This document shows, in pieces, positions 1 through 9,481 of a stretch of 64,000 nt of DNA. The position numbers were made by a program, and so were the translations under genes. Source of the stretch: Paraburkholderia diazotrophica (GTDB lineage Bacteria; Pseudomonadota; Gammaproteobacteria; Burkholderiales; Burkholderiaceae); NCBI RefSeq assembly GCF_900108945.1, contig NZ_FNYE01000038.1, forward strand, positions 1 to 64,000. The letters run 5' to 3'. The stretch's first letter is position 1; every line of letters starts with the position of its first letter. Below the pieces are notes generated by a model. The model was given only the letters and a program-made list of their open reading frames with translations, was not told the origin of the DNA and ran no database searches.

Positions 1-629
1 CGGCCCGTGAACGTCGACGCGTTGAATTCGTGCTCCGCGTACAGGTTCAGCGACACGTGCATCGCGTCGACCCACGACTTCGACGGCTCCACGCCGTGCA
101 GCAGATGCAGGAAGTGGCCGCCGATCGAATCGTCGTCGGTTTCGACTTCGATCCGCTTGCCGTTGTGCGAATAGTGATACCAGTACAGCAGCATCGAGCC
201 GAGCGAGGCCATCAGCCGGTCGGCGATATCACGCGCGCCCGCGAGGTTGTGATCGTCCTTCTCCGGCAGCACCGTGCCCAGTGCCGAGACGCCCGTGCGC
301 ATCACGTCCATCGGGTGCGCGGCGGCGGGAATCCATTCGAGCACCGCTTTCACGTTCGCGGGCAGGCCGCGCAACGCCTTGAGCTTCGTCTTGTATGCAG
401 CGAGTTCGGCGACGTTCGGCAGCTTGCCGTGCACGAGCAGATACGCAACCTCTTCGAATTCGCAGGCGCCCGCGATGTCGAGGATATCGTAGCCGCGGTA
501 GTGCAGATCGTTGCCCGTCTTGCCGACCGTGCACAGCGCGGTGTTGCCCGCCGTCACGCCCGACAGCGCGACGGATTTCTTCGGCTTGAACGCGCCTGCG
601 TTCGGCGTGTTGTTGTCTGCTTCGCTCAT
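1..629 (-). CDS. prpC: 2-methylcitrate synthase, partial (C-terminus outside window)
   Basis: Condenses propionyl-CoA with oxaloacetate to 2-methylcitrate in the cytoplasmic methylcitrate cycle. The frame stays open from the ATG at 629 to the window edge, giving about 209 residues. It begins MSEADNNTPNAGAFKPKKSV and continues with the citrate-synthase-type stretch LHYRGYDILDIA and, further on, YWYHYSHNGKRIEVETDDDSIGGHFLHLL split over about residues 160-185. The start follows a GGAGGAAGACAC ribosome site. It lies 20 bases after the prpB stop, so it is the second gene of prpBC under the sigma-54 promoter upstream of prpB. Citrate synthase (gltA) is the alternative, but prpB as neighbour makes prpC much more likely. 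Confidence 0.93.
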   Translation of the reverse strand, partial: MSEADNNTPNAGAFKPKKSVALSGVTAGNTALCTVGKTGNDLHYRGYDILDIAGACEFEEVAYLLVHGKLPNVAELAAYKTKLKALRGLPANVKAVLEWIPAAAHPMDVMRTGVSALGTVLPEKDDHNLAGARDIADRLMASLGSMLLYWYHYSHNGKRIEVETDDDSIGGHFLHLLHGVEPSKSWVDAMHVSLNLYAEHEFNASTFTG

Positions 630-649
630 GTGTCTTCCTCCAGATGCCA

Positions 650-1543
650 TTACTTGTTCGCGGCGAACAGCGCGTCGAGCTTGTCCTCGTACGCGTGATA
701 GCCAAGGTACTTATAGAGATCGTCGCGCGTCTGCATCGTCGGCACGGCCGCTTTTTGCGTGCCGTCGCGCATCACCGTCTCGTAGAAATTGAGCGCCGCC
801 GCGTTCATCGCGCGATACGCGCCGCAGCAGTACAGCGCGATATCGACGTTCGCTTCGCGCAGTTCCGTCGTCGTGAAGAACGGCGTCGAGCCGAACTCGG
901 TCAGGTTCGCGAGAATCGGCACCTTCACGGCGGCCTTGAAGCGGCGATAGTCGTCGAGCGTCTTCATCGCTTCGGGGAAGATCATGTCCGCGCCCGCTTC
1001 GACATAGGCGACGGCGCGCTCGATCGCGGCGTCGAGGCCTTCGGCAGCGGCTGCGTCGGTGCGGGCCATGATGACGAACTGATCGTCGGTGCGCGCATCG
1101 ACGGCGGCCTTCACGCGGTCGACCATCTCTTCCTTCGCGACGACTTCCTTGTTCGGCCGGTGGCCGCAGCGCTTCTGGCCGACCTGGTCTTCGAGGTGAA
1201 CGGCCGCGACGCCCGCCTTGATGAACGAGCGGACCGTGCGCGCGATGTTGAAGGCGCCGCCCCAGCCCGTGTCGATATCGACGAGCAGCGGCAGGTTGGT
1301 GGCGTCGGTGATACGGCGGGCGTCCGTCAGCACGTCGTCCATCGTGCTGATGCCCAGATCGGGAATGCCGAGCGAGTTCGCGGCCACGCCGCCGCCCGAC
1401 AGATACACGGCCTTGAAGCCGACGGCTTCGGCCATCTTCGCGGCATATGCGGTGATCGCGCCGACGACCTGCAGCGGTTGTCCTTCTGCGACGGCCTGGC
1501 GGAACGCGGCGCCGGCGCTAGCGGGTTGTTTGGCTGAATTCAA
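650..1543 (-). CDS. prpB: methylisocitrate lyase (2-methylisocitrate lyase)
   Basis: Cleaves 2-methylisocitrate to pyruvate and succinate, the last step of the methylcitrate cycle. It is 297 aa, normal for PrpB. The active-site loop reads QKRCGHRPNK with the catalytic Cys, and VDIDTGWGG and VHLEDQ match the isocitrate-lyase/PEP-mutase fold. I chose the TTG at 1543 (MNSAKQPASAG). It has AAGGAG seven bases upstream, and the only earlier ATG (1594) would place the start codon upstream of the sigma-54 promoter at 1575-1589. First gene of prpBC, divergent from prpR. Confidence 0.93.
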   Translation of the reverse strand: MNSAKQPASAGAAFRQAVAEGQPLQVVGAITAYAAKMAEAVGFKAVYLSGGGVAANSLGIPDLGISTMDDVLTDARRITDATNLPLLVDIDTGWGGAFNIARTVRSFIKAGVAAVHLEDQVGQKRCGHRPNKEVVAKEEMVDRVKAAVDARTDDQFVIMARTDAAAAEGLDAAIERAVAYVEAGADMIFPEAMKTLDDYRRFKAAVKVPILANLTEFGSTPFFTTTELREANVDIALYCCGAYRAMNAAALNFYETVMRDGTQKAAVPTMQTRDDLYKYLGYHAYEDKLDALFAANK

Positions 1544-1574
1544 TTTGAGGCTCCTTGATAGCGGGCCTGTATTC

Positions 1575-1589
1575 GCAAGCACCGTGCCA
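1575..1589 (-). promoter_or_regulatory. sigma-54 promoter of prpBC
   Basis: Read on the minus strand, the sequence is TGGCACGGTGCTTGC, an excellent match to the sigma-54 -24/-12 consensus (GG and GC invariant pairs with correct spacing). It lies about 30 bases upstream of the prpB TTG. PrpR next door is a sigma-54 activator, so site and regulator agree. Confidence 0.88.
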
Positions 1590-1652
1590 TGCACGGCCGC
1601 CCCGCTAAGTCACTGATTTTGCGGCGCGCACGTCCGAACGGTCTTGCAGGTG

Positions 1653-1690
1653 CATTTCAGAAATGGAATCTCGCGTTTCTGTTGTGAAAC
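1653..1690. promoter_or_regulatory. candidate PrpR operators between prpB and prpR
   Basis: Two inverted repeats sit side by side: CATTTC-A-GAAATG near 1653-1665 and GTTTC-N6-GAAAC at 1675-1690. They lie 65-115 bases upstream of the sigma-54 promoter, a usual activator-binding distance. A TATAAT at 1692-1697 could be the -10 of prpR, which would let PrpR bound here repress itself. Assignment to PrpR is inference. Confidence 0.5.
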
Positions 1691-1730
1691 ATATAATGGA
1701 CGAACGCCACGACCCGTACCGAGCACGTCC

Positions 1731-3680
1731 ATGAGCACGCCTTCCGCCGCCTCCCATTCCCGTCCGCGCATCTGGGCGATGGGCATCAGCCGTCTGCGCG
1801 ATCTGTTCGTCGATATCGCGAGCGAGTATGCGGGCCGCGCCGACGTGCGCATCGTCGCGCGCGGTTTCGGCGATGCGATGCAGGAGATCGACGCGGCAGG
1901 CGCCGAGCGTCCCGACGTGATCGTGGCGGGCGGCTCGAATGGCGCGTATCTGAAGGCGCGCGTCGACGTGCCCGTGGTTGTCATCACGCCGACGGGCTTC
2001 GACGTGATGCAGGCGCTCGCGCGCGCGAAACGCGACGGCGATTCGGTGGCGCTCGTCACGCATGGCGAAACGCCCGACGAGGTCAAGCGCTTCACGGCCG
2101 CGTACGGCGTCGATGTGATCTTCGCTTCGTACCGTTCGACGGAAGACGCGGAGCAATGCGTGCGCGAACTGCGCGAGCGCGGCGTCGATGCCGTCGTCGG
2201 GCCGGGCCATGTGACCGATCTCGCGGAGCGCGCGGGCATGGGCGCCGTGTTTCTCTATTCGCGCACGTCGGTGCGCGCGGCGTTCGACACGGCGCTCGAA
2301 GTCGCGCAGGCGACGCGCGCCGAAGGCGTGCGCCGTCAGCGTCTGGACAACCTGTTGCAGCACTTGCGCGACGGCGTCGTCGCGCTCGATGCGCAAGGGC
2401 GCGTCGAAGCGATCAACCAGCGGCTCGCGGGCGTGCTCGGCATCGATGCCGCCAGCGCCGCGGGCGTGCCGCTGCAACAGCTCGCGCCCGATCTGGCGAG
2501 CGCGCTGCCCGATACCGACGGCGATACGCTCGTGTCCGTGCGCGGCGCGAGCTATGTCGTGCATCGCGGGCCGCTCGCGGGCGCGGGCCCCGCAGCCGGC
2601 ACGGTGCTGACGTTTCAGGAATCGCGCGCGGTCGAGCGGCTAGATCGCACGCTGCGTTCGCGTCAGCGCGCGCAGCAGTTCACCGCGCGTTACCGGCTCG
2701 ACGATCTGGTCGGCGAATGCGCGTCGATCGAACGCGTGCGCACGCTGGTCCAGCGCTACGCGAAGTCCGACGCGACCGTGCTGATACTCGGCGAAAGCGG
2801 CACGGGGAAGGAAATGGTCGCGCAGAGCATGCATCACCTGAGCGCGCGGCGCGACTTCGCATTCGTCGCGATCAATTGCGGCGCGTTTCCCGAAGCGTTG
2901 CTGGAAAGCGAGCTGTTCGGTTACGACGAGGGCGCGTTCACGGGCGCGCGCAAGGGCGGCAAGGCGGGGCTCATCGAAGCGGCGCATCGCGGGACGCTCT
3001 TTCTCGACGAGATCGGCGAGATGCCGTTGCCGCTGCAAAGCCGGCTGCTGCGCGTGCTACAGGAGCGCGAGGTGGTGCGGCTCGGCTCGACGGAGCCGAC
3101 GCGCGTCGACATACGCGTGGTGGCCGCGACGCATCGCGCGCTGACGGAAGGGATCGAGGCCGGGACGTTCCGCGCGGATCTCTACTATCGGCTGAACATC
3201 CTGAGCATTGCACTGCCGCCGCTGCGCGAGCGCGCGGCCGATGTGATGCCGCTTGCCGCCGAACTGCTGTTGCAGGCAGCAGCGCGCGAGCCGCGTCTGG
3301 CGGCGCGCGTGCGCAGCTTGCAGGCGGCGGCGCATATGCTTGCGCCCGTCAGCGAGCCTTTGTGCCGCTACGCATGGCCGGGCAACGTGCGCGAATTGCA
3401 GAACGTGATTGAACGGATCGCCGTCGAGCTGGCCGACGCGGAAGGCGACGCAGGCGCTGCGTTCTCACGCGAGATGCTGGAGGTGGTCGCGCCCGAACTC
3501 TTCGTGCAGTCGGGGCGGCAGAAGAAGGGCGCATTGACGCTGCGCGAACGCAGCCGCCATGTCGAGGCCGACGAAATACGCGCGATGCTGGCTGCGTGCG
3601 GCGGCGATCGCGATGCCGCGTGCAGGGCGCTCGGCATCAGCAAGACGACGTTGTGGCGCAAGCTCAATACGACGCAATGA
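1731..3680 (+). CDS. prpR: propionate catabolism sigma-54 activator PrpR
   Basis: Bacterial enhancer-binding protein of 649 aa that turns on prpBC, probably on sensing 2-methylcitrate. Order: PrpR N-terminal sensor domain (about 10-190, beginning PRIWAMGISRLRDLF), a PAS-like segment (about 205-300), and an AAA+ domain with Walker A GESGTGKE, the sigma-54 contact loop GAFTGA, and a Walker B-type LFLDEIGEM. A Fis-type helix-turn-helix ends the protein (ACRALGISKTTLWRKL). I prefer the ATG at 1731 (MSTPSAASHS) because the earlier frame start at 1644 lies in the operator region. Divergent from prpBC. Confidence 0.93.
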   Translation: MSTPSAASHSRPRIWAMGISRLRDLFVDIASEYAGRADVRIVARGFGDAMQEIDAAGAERPDVIVAGGSNGAYLKARVDVPVVVITPTGFDVMQALARAKRDGDSVALVTHGETPDEVKRFTAAYGVDVIFASYRSTEDAEQCVRELRERGVDAVVGPGHVTDLAERAGMGAVFLYSRTSVRAAFDTALEVAQATRAEGVRRQRLDNLLQHLRDGVVALDAQGRVEAINQRLAGVLGIDAASAAGVPLQQLAPDLASALPDTDGDTLVSVRGASYVVHRGPLAGAGPAAGTVLTFQESRAVERLDRTLRSRQRAQQFTARYRLDDLVGECASIERVRTLVQRYAKSDATVLILGESGTGKEMVAQSMHHLSARRDFAFVAINCGAFPEALLESELFGYDEGAFTGARKGGKAGLIEAAHRGTLFLDEIGEMPLPLQSRLLRVLQEREVVRLGSTEPTRVDIRVVAATHRALTEGIEAGTFRADLYYRLNILSIALPPLRERAADVMPLAAELLLQAAAREPRLAARVRSLQAAAHMLAPVSEPLCRYAWPGNVRELQNVIERIAVELADAEGDAGAAFSREMLEVVAPELFVQSGRQKKGALTLRERSRHVEADEIRAMLAACGGDRDAACRALGISKTTLWRKLNTTQ

Positions 3681-3695
3681 GCGTTCGCGAACGGT

Positions 3696-4274
3696 TCACA
3701 CGCCCACCAACGCGGTGATGAACAGACCGACTGCCACGACGGCCATGCCGATCGTGATCTTCTGAAGCCAGCTCTTTTTCGTGAGCAGCGTGATGGCGGC
3801 GAGCGCGATCGAGATCTGGATCAGCGTGGTCGCCTGCGCCCAGCGATGATGCTGATGTTGCAGCGACTCGCTGGCGTCATTGTCCTTTTTCACCTGCTTT
3901 TCGAGCGATTCCGCTTGCTGGCGAATCGGTTCTTTTTCGGTCTTGTAGCGCTGTACGTCGGTGATGAACTTCCCGTGCGCCGCCGATGCGGGATCGCTCA
4001 GCGCCGCGCCCAGTTCGGCGAGATTCTGTTTTTCTCCCTTGGCCTGATAGTAGGCCCACTGGTTCGCGGCTTCTGTCTTGAGTATCGCGGCCTCGTTCTT
4101 GTAGAAGAGTGCAAGGTTTTCGTTTGCGCCGCTCTGATATGAGGCGATTGCGCCAACGCTCGCGAGGATCGCCGTCATGACGGCAAGTCGCGAGGCGCCC
4201 GTGTCGCTTCCATGGGAGCCGGGGTGCTCGATCGCGTGATCGTGCGGGCCGTGCACTTCGTATTCGTCGGACAT
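3696..4274 (-). CDS. DUF4337 membrane protein
   Basis: 192 aa protein of the DUF4337 family, function unknown. After an acidic, His-rich start (DEYEVHGPHDHAIEHPGSHG) comes one membrane helix (about 30-46), then QSGANENLALFYKNEA and a long charged helical part likely to form a coiled coil (about 60-135). Two membrane helices close together end it (about 145-190). Convergent with prpR, 15 bases between stops. No clear Shine-Dalgarno sequence before the ATG. Confidence 0.8.
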   Translation of the reverse strand: MSDEYEVHGPHDHAIEHPGSHGSDTGASRLAVMTAILASVGAIASYQSGANENLALFYKNEAAILKTEAANQWAYYQAKGEKQNLAELGAALSDPASAAHGKFITDVQRYKTEKEPIRQQAESLEKQVKKDNDASESLQHQHHRWAQATTLIQISIALAAITLLTKKSWLQKITIGMAVVAVGLFITALVGV

Positions 4275-4398
4275 CGTGATCGTGGCTCAAGAGAAACGCA
4301 GAGTCGCAAGCATACCGCAGCGTATCACCCGCGAAAAAGCGCCTGGCCTTTTCTTTTCTCTCCGGTCGATGCCGTGTCGAGCGTGCGCCGCTTGCTGC

Positions 4399-5385
4399 TC
4401 AGCATTGCAGCTTGCGCTGCGCACGATACTCGGTCGGCGAAGTTTTCATATGCCGCCGGAAGCTGCGCGCGAGATGATCGCCGCTCGTCATGCCCGCGCG
4501 CTTCGCGACCTTGTCGACGGGCAGATCGGTCTCGATCAGCAGATTGCAGACCACCTGAAGCCGCGCGTTCATCAGATAGTCGGACGGCGTCATGCCGAGC
4601 TCGCTTCTGAAGTGACGCAGCAGGCTGCGCTCGCTCATCGCGGCCACCTGCGCCGCGTCTTCGATCGTGATCTGGCGGCGGCAGTTGTCCTGCAGCCAGT
4701 GCGCGGCCGCGCGCACTTTTTCAGCGGGCGTGCTGCCGACGACGTCCTCGAATATCGCATTCAGCGCGTCTTGCGAACAGATCGACAGATGCTCGGCGAC
4801 GCGCCGCGCCATCGTGTCGCCCATGTCGCGACGGATCAGTTTCAGTGCGCCCGTGAGCGCTTCGTGAAGGCTCTGGGATTTCCGCTTGCAGTCGTTCGCG
4901 TGTCCCGCCGCGTTGCAGGACGGCTCGCGATGCGTCGCGCGCGGCCCATCGCGAATGGGGCTGTCGGGACCCGGCAGCGGCGCGCCCACCAGCCGCACAT
5001 CGGCCGCTTTCGCACGGGCGCGGCTGATCCACGCGGTCAGCGGCTCCGAGCGGTCGTCGAGATCCGTGTCCGCGCCGACGATCGCGAAGATCGCGTCGAA
5101 TTCATAGTCTCTGCGTGTGTCGAATGCTTCCGTGGAAACGAGCAGCGTCGCGGAACTGCCGACGTGTCCATCATGGGCCGCGAGAACGGCGACCCGATAC
5201 GCCCACTGGATCGCATTGCGCGACGACAGCTCGCTCGCCAGCTCGAGTGTATTGGCGATGACGCTTGCGCTCAGCAGATCGAATCCCTCGAACAGTACGA
5301 CGGCGACATGACGCGTGCGCAGCGGTTTGCCGTCCGGTCCCTCCGATTCACTGGCATCGAGTCTTTGACGCGGACGCGTGGACAT
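4399..5385 (-). CDS. GlxA-type AraC-family transcriptional regulator
   Basis: 328 aa regulator with an N-terminal DJ-1/PfpI-like domain (about 20-180, RHVAVVLFEGFDLLSASVIANTL) and a C-terminal AraC pair of helix-turn-helix motifs (about 215-320, ITIEDAAQVAAMSERSLLRHF and the second helix pair near VDKVAKRAGMTSGDHLARSF). In this family the PfpI-like domain senses a small molecule and is not a peptidase. I chose the ATG at 5385 (MSTRPRQ). The frame also offers an upstream start at 5403. Neighbours give no hint of target. Confidence 0.85.
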   Translation of the reverse strand: MSTRPRQRLDASESEGPDGKPLRTRHVAVVLFEGFDLLSASVIANTLELASELSSRNAIQWAYRVAVLAAHDGHVGSSATLLVSTEAFDTRRDYEFDAIFAIVGADTDLDDRSEPLTAWISRARAKAADVRLVGAPLPGPDSPIRDGPRATHREPSCNAAGHANDCKRKSQSLHEALTGALKLIRRDMGDTMARRVAEHLSICSQDALNAIFEDVVGSTPAEKVRAAAHWLQDNCRRQITIEDAAQVAAMSERSLLRHFRSELGMTPSDYLMNARLQVVCNLLIETDLPVDKVAKRAGMTSGDHLARSFRRHMKTSPTEYRAQRKLQC

Positions 5386-5707
5386 GTTCTTCCCCAACCT
5401 CAATGAACTGGACCGGAACTCCGGATACCCTGACGTCGACGGGAAGCATTCCGGACGATGCGCGCGTCACCGAATGTATGGAAGGCTCCAGTTCTCCCGC
5501 TAGCCTCCAATGCTGCCTTGATAAATCGCAAAGCGAATGTGGGCCGGCGCACGCAGCGCGACAAGTATCGTCAAGGCGCTTTCACAGGCATCGGCCGATG
5601 CGTCTGATTCGGCACGAGGGGCACTGCATCCGGTTGCGGGAGTCAGCGTGAGCGCAAGAGCAAAACGATTGGCGGGCCGATATTGTTCCCGCGCCGATGT
5701 CCGATTG
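5386..5707. other. gene-free spacer, 322 bp
   Basis: Separates the araC-type gene from the end of the glycosyltransferase gene. It must contain the promoter of the araC-type gene. I see no convincing ORF, repeat or terminator. Confidence 0.5.
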
Positions 5708-6823
5708 TCAGGTCGACTGGTTTCCGTTCCAGTTCGACATCGACGAGATGCCGCTGGACTCGAAAATGGCCTGCGCGACTTTCAGGTAGCTCTCGGCCGT
5801 GTCGCGCAGCGTATAGCCGTCCAGCGGGCGATATGCGCGAGGCGTGTGCAATGCGTGAATCAGCGCGCGCGCGTACGCGGAAGGATTCAACGTGTCGACG
5901 AGCGAGACGCCTGGAAATTCGCGGGCGAATTCGAATGCTGCAATGCGGCTTGCGACGACGGGGATACCCGATGCCAGCGCTTCGAGAAAGCCGATGCTGT
6001 GCGCCTCTCTGTGAGAAGGCATCGCAAACACATGCGACGCTTGCAGGATCGCGGCGACATTCGTCGCGGGGCCGCACAACGTGACACGCTCGTTCAGGCT
6101 CATGCGATCCACGAGATTCATCGCTGTCTCGTGATAAGCCTTGTCTTCGATGACGCCGCACAGCAGCAGGCGCGCTTCCGGTTCCTGTTGCAGCACGCCA
6201 TCGAAGGCCCGAATCGTTTCGAGCTGTCCCTTGTCGTCGACATAGCGTCCCAGCTGCACGATCTGCTTTGCCGTGCTGTGATCTGCCAGGTTCAATGCGG
6301 AAGCCACGAAGTGAAAGCGCGACAGGTCGACGCCATTGGGGATCACGGTTACGAGCGGATGCGGTCCGAATTCGCGAACGTAGTCATGCGTATTCTGCGG
6401 GGACACGCCGACGACGGCTCTCGCGCGATGCGACAGAAAACGCTCCGCCCATTTCAGCTTGGGGTCCTCGAAATCGTTGGAGCCGGAGTGCATCACATAG
6501 ACAACGGGCGCGGCATACGGAAGAAGACGCACGTAGAGCGCGGCGAGCGTCGCGTGAGCGATGATGATGTCCGGCCGGAACCGCTTGATGCAGCGCCACA
6601 GATGCATCAGACGCCCCATCCTGCCCAGATACGCATCGGGAAAATCGCACAGCACGTCCGCAGCCACCAGTTCTCTGCGGCTGTGATCGAAGTCCGCGAG
6701 TTGCGGCAGCATCGATGCGATGCAGACTTCGTGGCCACCCTCCCTATGCTGGATTGCAAGACCCTTCGCGAGGACCTCGGCACCAGACAGACGTGGCGCA
6801 TGTACGACCTGTAGTATCCGCAC
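5708..6823 (-). CDS. GT4-type glycosyltransferase
   Basis: 371 aa cytoplasmic retaining glycosyltransferase with GT-B fold. The N-terminal half begins MRILQVVHAPRLSGAEVLA, a nucleotide-sugar enzyme start with the GG-like SGAE turn. The C-terminal half has VIPNGVDLSRF (about 165-175) and the E-x7-E donor-site motif in REAHSIGFLEALASG (about 270-285). Substrate unknown. It stands alone and is not embedded in a polysaccharide cluster. The next gene upstream, the PIG-L deacetylase, also belongs to glycan chemistry but is 276 bases away. Confidence 0.85.
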   Translation of the reverse strand: MRILQVVHAPRLSGAEVLAKGLAIQHREGGHEVCIASMLPQLADFDHSRRELVAADVLCDFPDAYLGRMGRLMHLWRCIKRFRPDIIIAHATLAALYVRLLPYAAPVVYVMHSGSNDFEDPKLKWAERFLSHRARAVVGVSPQNTHDYVREFGPHPLVTVIPNGVDLSRFHFVASALNLADHSTAKQIVQLGRYVDDKGQLETIRAFDGVLQQEPEARLLLCGVIEDKAYHETAMNLVDRMSLNERVTLCGPATNVAAILQASHVFAMPSHREAHSIGFLEALASGIPVVASRIAAFEFAREFPGVSLVDTLNPSAYARALIHALHTPRAYRPLDGYTLRDTAESYLKVAQAIFESSGISSMSNWNGNQST

Positions 6824-7062
6824 TTGTCACCGTATGAATAAGTCTTGTGTACGAAGGGAACAGGGCCACGATGACGAATCGTCAATTGCTTTCTGTTCTC
6901 CGTGCAGCGTACGGTTCCGTTGATCGACCGTCAATTGGTGTGTTCAATGACGGTTCTAACATACTCAATGGCACCGACAATCATCAGCCAAGGACTAGTC
7001 ATTACTCGACACCTAAGTACTTACCTGTAGAGTTGATTTTGCTGCAACCATCGATGCAGCTG

Positions 7063-7086
7063 ATTGCACAGCCATGCAATTTTTTT
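7063..7086 (+). terminator. weak hairpin with T-run
   Basis: ATTGCA-CAGCCA-TGCAAT followed by six T on the plus strand. It lies in the 276-base gap between two leftward genes, with no recognisable plus-strand gene before it, so its role is doubtful. Confidence 0.3.
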
Positions 7087-7099
7087 GCCCGATTCAACC

Positions 7100-9481
7100 C
7101 TATTGAGCGAGCCGTTCGAGCCAGAGCGTTTCCGAGTACATCGCGGGAAGCTGGACCGTCGCTGTCGGTACAGTCTGCATACTGTTTCCGTTCATCGCGT
7201 ATTGGGCCAGCGCCGCGCTTCCAGCGGTAAAGAGCGTGTTATCGAGTATCGCGTCGGTGCGCTGGTAAAAGACGAGCGTCGTGTGCTTGCCGCCGCCCGT
7301 CAGTGCGGGTGTCGCGTCCTGCCACCGGATGCCGTGTAACGAGGCCAGCAGAACGGGCGTCGAATCGGGATGAGCGGCGTCCAGCTTCCATACGTCGACG
7401 CCGCCGGGGTTCGCGAAACGAGGCACGGTCATGACGATCGATGCATCGGCATCGGCGTGCGGATCGCTGGCGGCGAATTTCGTCAAGTCGGGCTTGAACG
7501 TCGCGGGCAGCATCGCGGGCGCGCCGACCGACCAGTGCCCGCCTTCGACGCCGAGCGGGACGATGGCAATGCGCCCGTTGTCGTCGGCCGGTTGAATGGC
7601 GACAAACGATACATCCGCGTGATCGTTCCGCACTGCAAGCAGGCGAAGATTCGACTTGAGACGGCTGTCGTCGAGTACCTGGATTTGCTGAACGCGCCCC
7701 GCTGCGTCCGGGTCCACTGTCCATAGTTCGACGCCGGTGTCCTGCTTTTGAATTGCGATCAGTACTTTTGCCGGTTCCTTCTCTTTGGTCGAGTACGGCG
7801 TGATCTGCTGCACGCGTCCGGCAGGCATCCGGCTGTCGCTCTGGAACCAGAGAACGGGCGCGGTAAAGCGGCTGCCCGTGCTGTGCAGCAGCCAGAAGGC
7901 GGTGCCGCCGTTTCGCGGCGTGACGACCATCAGATCCGCGCGGCCGTCGCCGTCGAAATCGCCGAGCAGAAAGCGCGCGCTATCGAAGCACAAACTATCG
8001 GCGCGGCACGTTGTCGTCGTTGCACGGCTGTCGAACGGAATCGCATTCGCGTACCAGCGCACGGGTTTATCGGCTTTGTTCAACGCCTGAACGTCGACGT
8101 CGAAGCCCGGACCGTCCGCGCGACGTTGAACGTACACCGCCGACGACTCGCCGCGTCCCGACACGTCGCCGTACATCGCACCCGCGAGCCGCAGATCGGT
8201 CGCCCATGTCGGGCGCGTCGTCGACCATCGGTATCGCGTCGTCAGCGATGCGCAACCGCGGATATTGAGGCGTCCGCTTTCCTCACCGAGGCACCGGCGC
8301 GACGGCGTAAAGATCAGACCAAAGTCCCACGGCGTCCAGCGCTGCGATTCGTCCCACGCTTCGCAGGGCTCTTCTGTCAACGTGCCGTCGTGTTCGGCAA
8401 CGCATTGCCGCGTCGATGCCGAAACGAGCGCCGCATTGTGCTGATTGCCCGCATACGTTGGCCTCGGTTCCCACGTCCACTGCTGGCTGACCGAGCCGTC
8501 GCACGGCGCGAGTTCCGGCTTGCGCTCGCTGCCCGTCGAAGTCAGGCATTCGCTGGAAGCGGTGTTGAACAGCACCGTCGGCAGCGCGACGAAATCGGGC
8601 GTGGCGTGACCGGTCGTATCGAAGCGTGCGTATCGGCGCAGGATCCAGTTGCCGTCCCATTGGTATTCGCCGAACACATGCGCGAAGTCCCCGCCGTCGA
8701 TCGTGAAGTAGCTTGCCGAAACATCCCGCTTGCGTTGCGCTTCGTCGCCGGACAGCGTGGATGGCCACGTTCCCGTCGGATACGTGATGTGGTACGCGAT
8801 GGGAATCGATCGTCCCAAGGTTTGCGCGACGTGCCGTGTGATGCGCGCGGAGTAGATGTGATCGGGGTGCTCGATGAACGGCACGGTGTCGGGGTTGAGC
8901 GTGTAAATGCGCGTGGCGTCTTGCAAAATTGTCTTGAGCACGGCGGAAAGCGAATCGCGCGTGTAGCGTGCCGGCGCGATTTCGCCGTGTCCCATCGGAT
9001 AGCTCGTGATCGTCGCGCCCTGATCCCACAGCAATGCGAGCGGCACGCGGCCGCCGCGCACGGCGCCGCCCGGAAGACGCAGTTCGAGCAGCCGCACTTT
9101 TGGTTGCGCTTTCAATGTCAGCTGGAATACCGGCTTGCCCGCGATGCGCACAGTCGATTCGTCCCAGTCGTTCGGCACGCCGACCATGCGTGCGTAGGCG
9201 AGACGCGATCCCTGCTCGCGCTTTTGCACATACGCGAAGTTCGCACCGTTGGCCCCGCCGATCAGATGAACTGTCGTGACACACCATCCCGCGCGCAACT
9301 GCTCGCTGATGCCGGGCTCGACGAACAGCAGATCGTCGTCGAGATGCGCGACTACGGTAACGAGCGTGCCCGCGCTGCAATCGGCGGACGCGGCATGGCT
9401 CGCGCCGCAAAAGGCGAATGACACACAGAGAAGAAACAGGAAGCGAATGAAGCGGCGAGCGTTGAAGAGCGACAGGTTCAT
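7100..9481 (-). CDS. exported PIG-L family deacetylase with ricin-type lectin and FG-GAP domains
   Basis: 793 aa. A cleavable signal peptide (about 1-30, hydrophobic core FLFLLCVSFAFCGASHA) is followed by a PIG-L/LmbE Zn-dependent deacetylase domain (about 38-270) with the metal motif AHLDDD near residue 46. A beta-trefoil region (about 300-420) follows, with two QxW-like repeats (SQQWTWEP, SQRWTPW). C-terminal FG-GAP/VCBS propeller blades come last (for example LLGDFDGDGRADLMVV). The family removes acetyl from N-acetylglucosamine-type groups. The lectin and propeller suggest binding of a surface or extracellular glycan. Much longer than a bare PIG-L domain (about 230 aa). Confidence 0.85.
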   Translation of the reverse strand: MNLSLFNARRFIRFLFLLCVSFAFCGASHAASADCSAGTLVTVVAHLDDDLLFVEPGISEQLRAGWCVTTVHLIGGANGANFAYVQKREQGSRLAYARMVGVPNDWDESTVRIAGKPVFQLTLKAQPKVRLLELRLPGGAVRGGRVPLALLWDQGATITSYPMGHGEIAPARYTRDSLSAVLKTILQDATRIYTLNPDTVPFIEHPDHIYSARITRHVAQTLGRSIPIAYHITYPTGTWPSTLSGDEAQRKRDVSASYFTIDGGDFAHVFGEYQWDGNWILRRYARFDTTGHATPDFVALPTVLFNTASSECLTSTGSERKPELAPCDGSVSQQWTWEPRPTYAGNQHNAALVSASTRQCVAEHDGTLTEEPCEAWDESQRWTPWDFGLIFTPSRRCLGEESGRLNIRGCASLTTRYRWSTTRPTWATDLRLAGAMYGDVSGRGESSAVYVQRRADGPGFDVDVQALNKADKPVRWYANAIPFDSRATTTTCRADSLCFDSARFLLGDFDGDGRADLMVVTPRNGGTAFWLLHSTGSRFTAPVLWFQSDSRMPAGRVQQITPYSTKEKEPAKVLIAIQKQDTGVELWTVDPDAAGRVQQIQVLDDSRLKSNLRLLAVRNDHADVSFVAIQPADDNGRIAIVPLGVEGGHWSVGAPAMLPATFKPDLTKFAASDPHADADASIVMTVPRFANPGGVDVWKLDAAHPDSTPVLLASLHGIRWQDATPALTGGGKHTTLVFYQRTDAILDNTLFTAGSAALAQYAMNGNSMQTVPTATVQLPAMYSETLWLERLAQ

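Noticed and set aside
644..1537. Long plus-strand frame of 297 codons opposite prpB
   Set aside because: Arg/His/Ala-rich shadow of a high-GC gene; prpB on the other strand has full family motifs.
7748..9421. 557-codon plus-strand frame opposite the PIG-L gene
   Set aside because: Composition is that of an antisense shadow (Arg-rich, no domain); the minus strand carries signal peptide and domain motifs.
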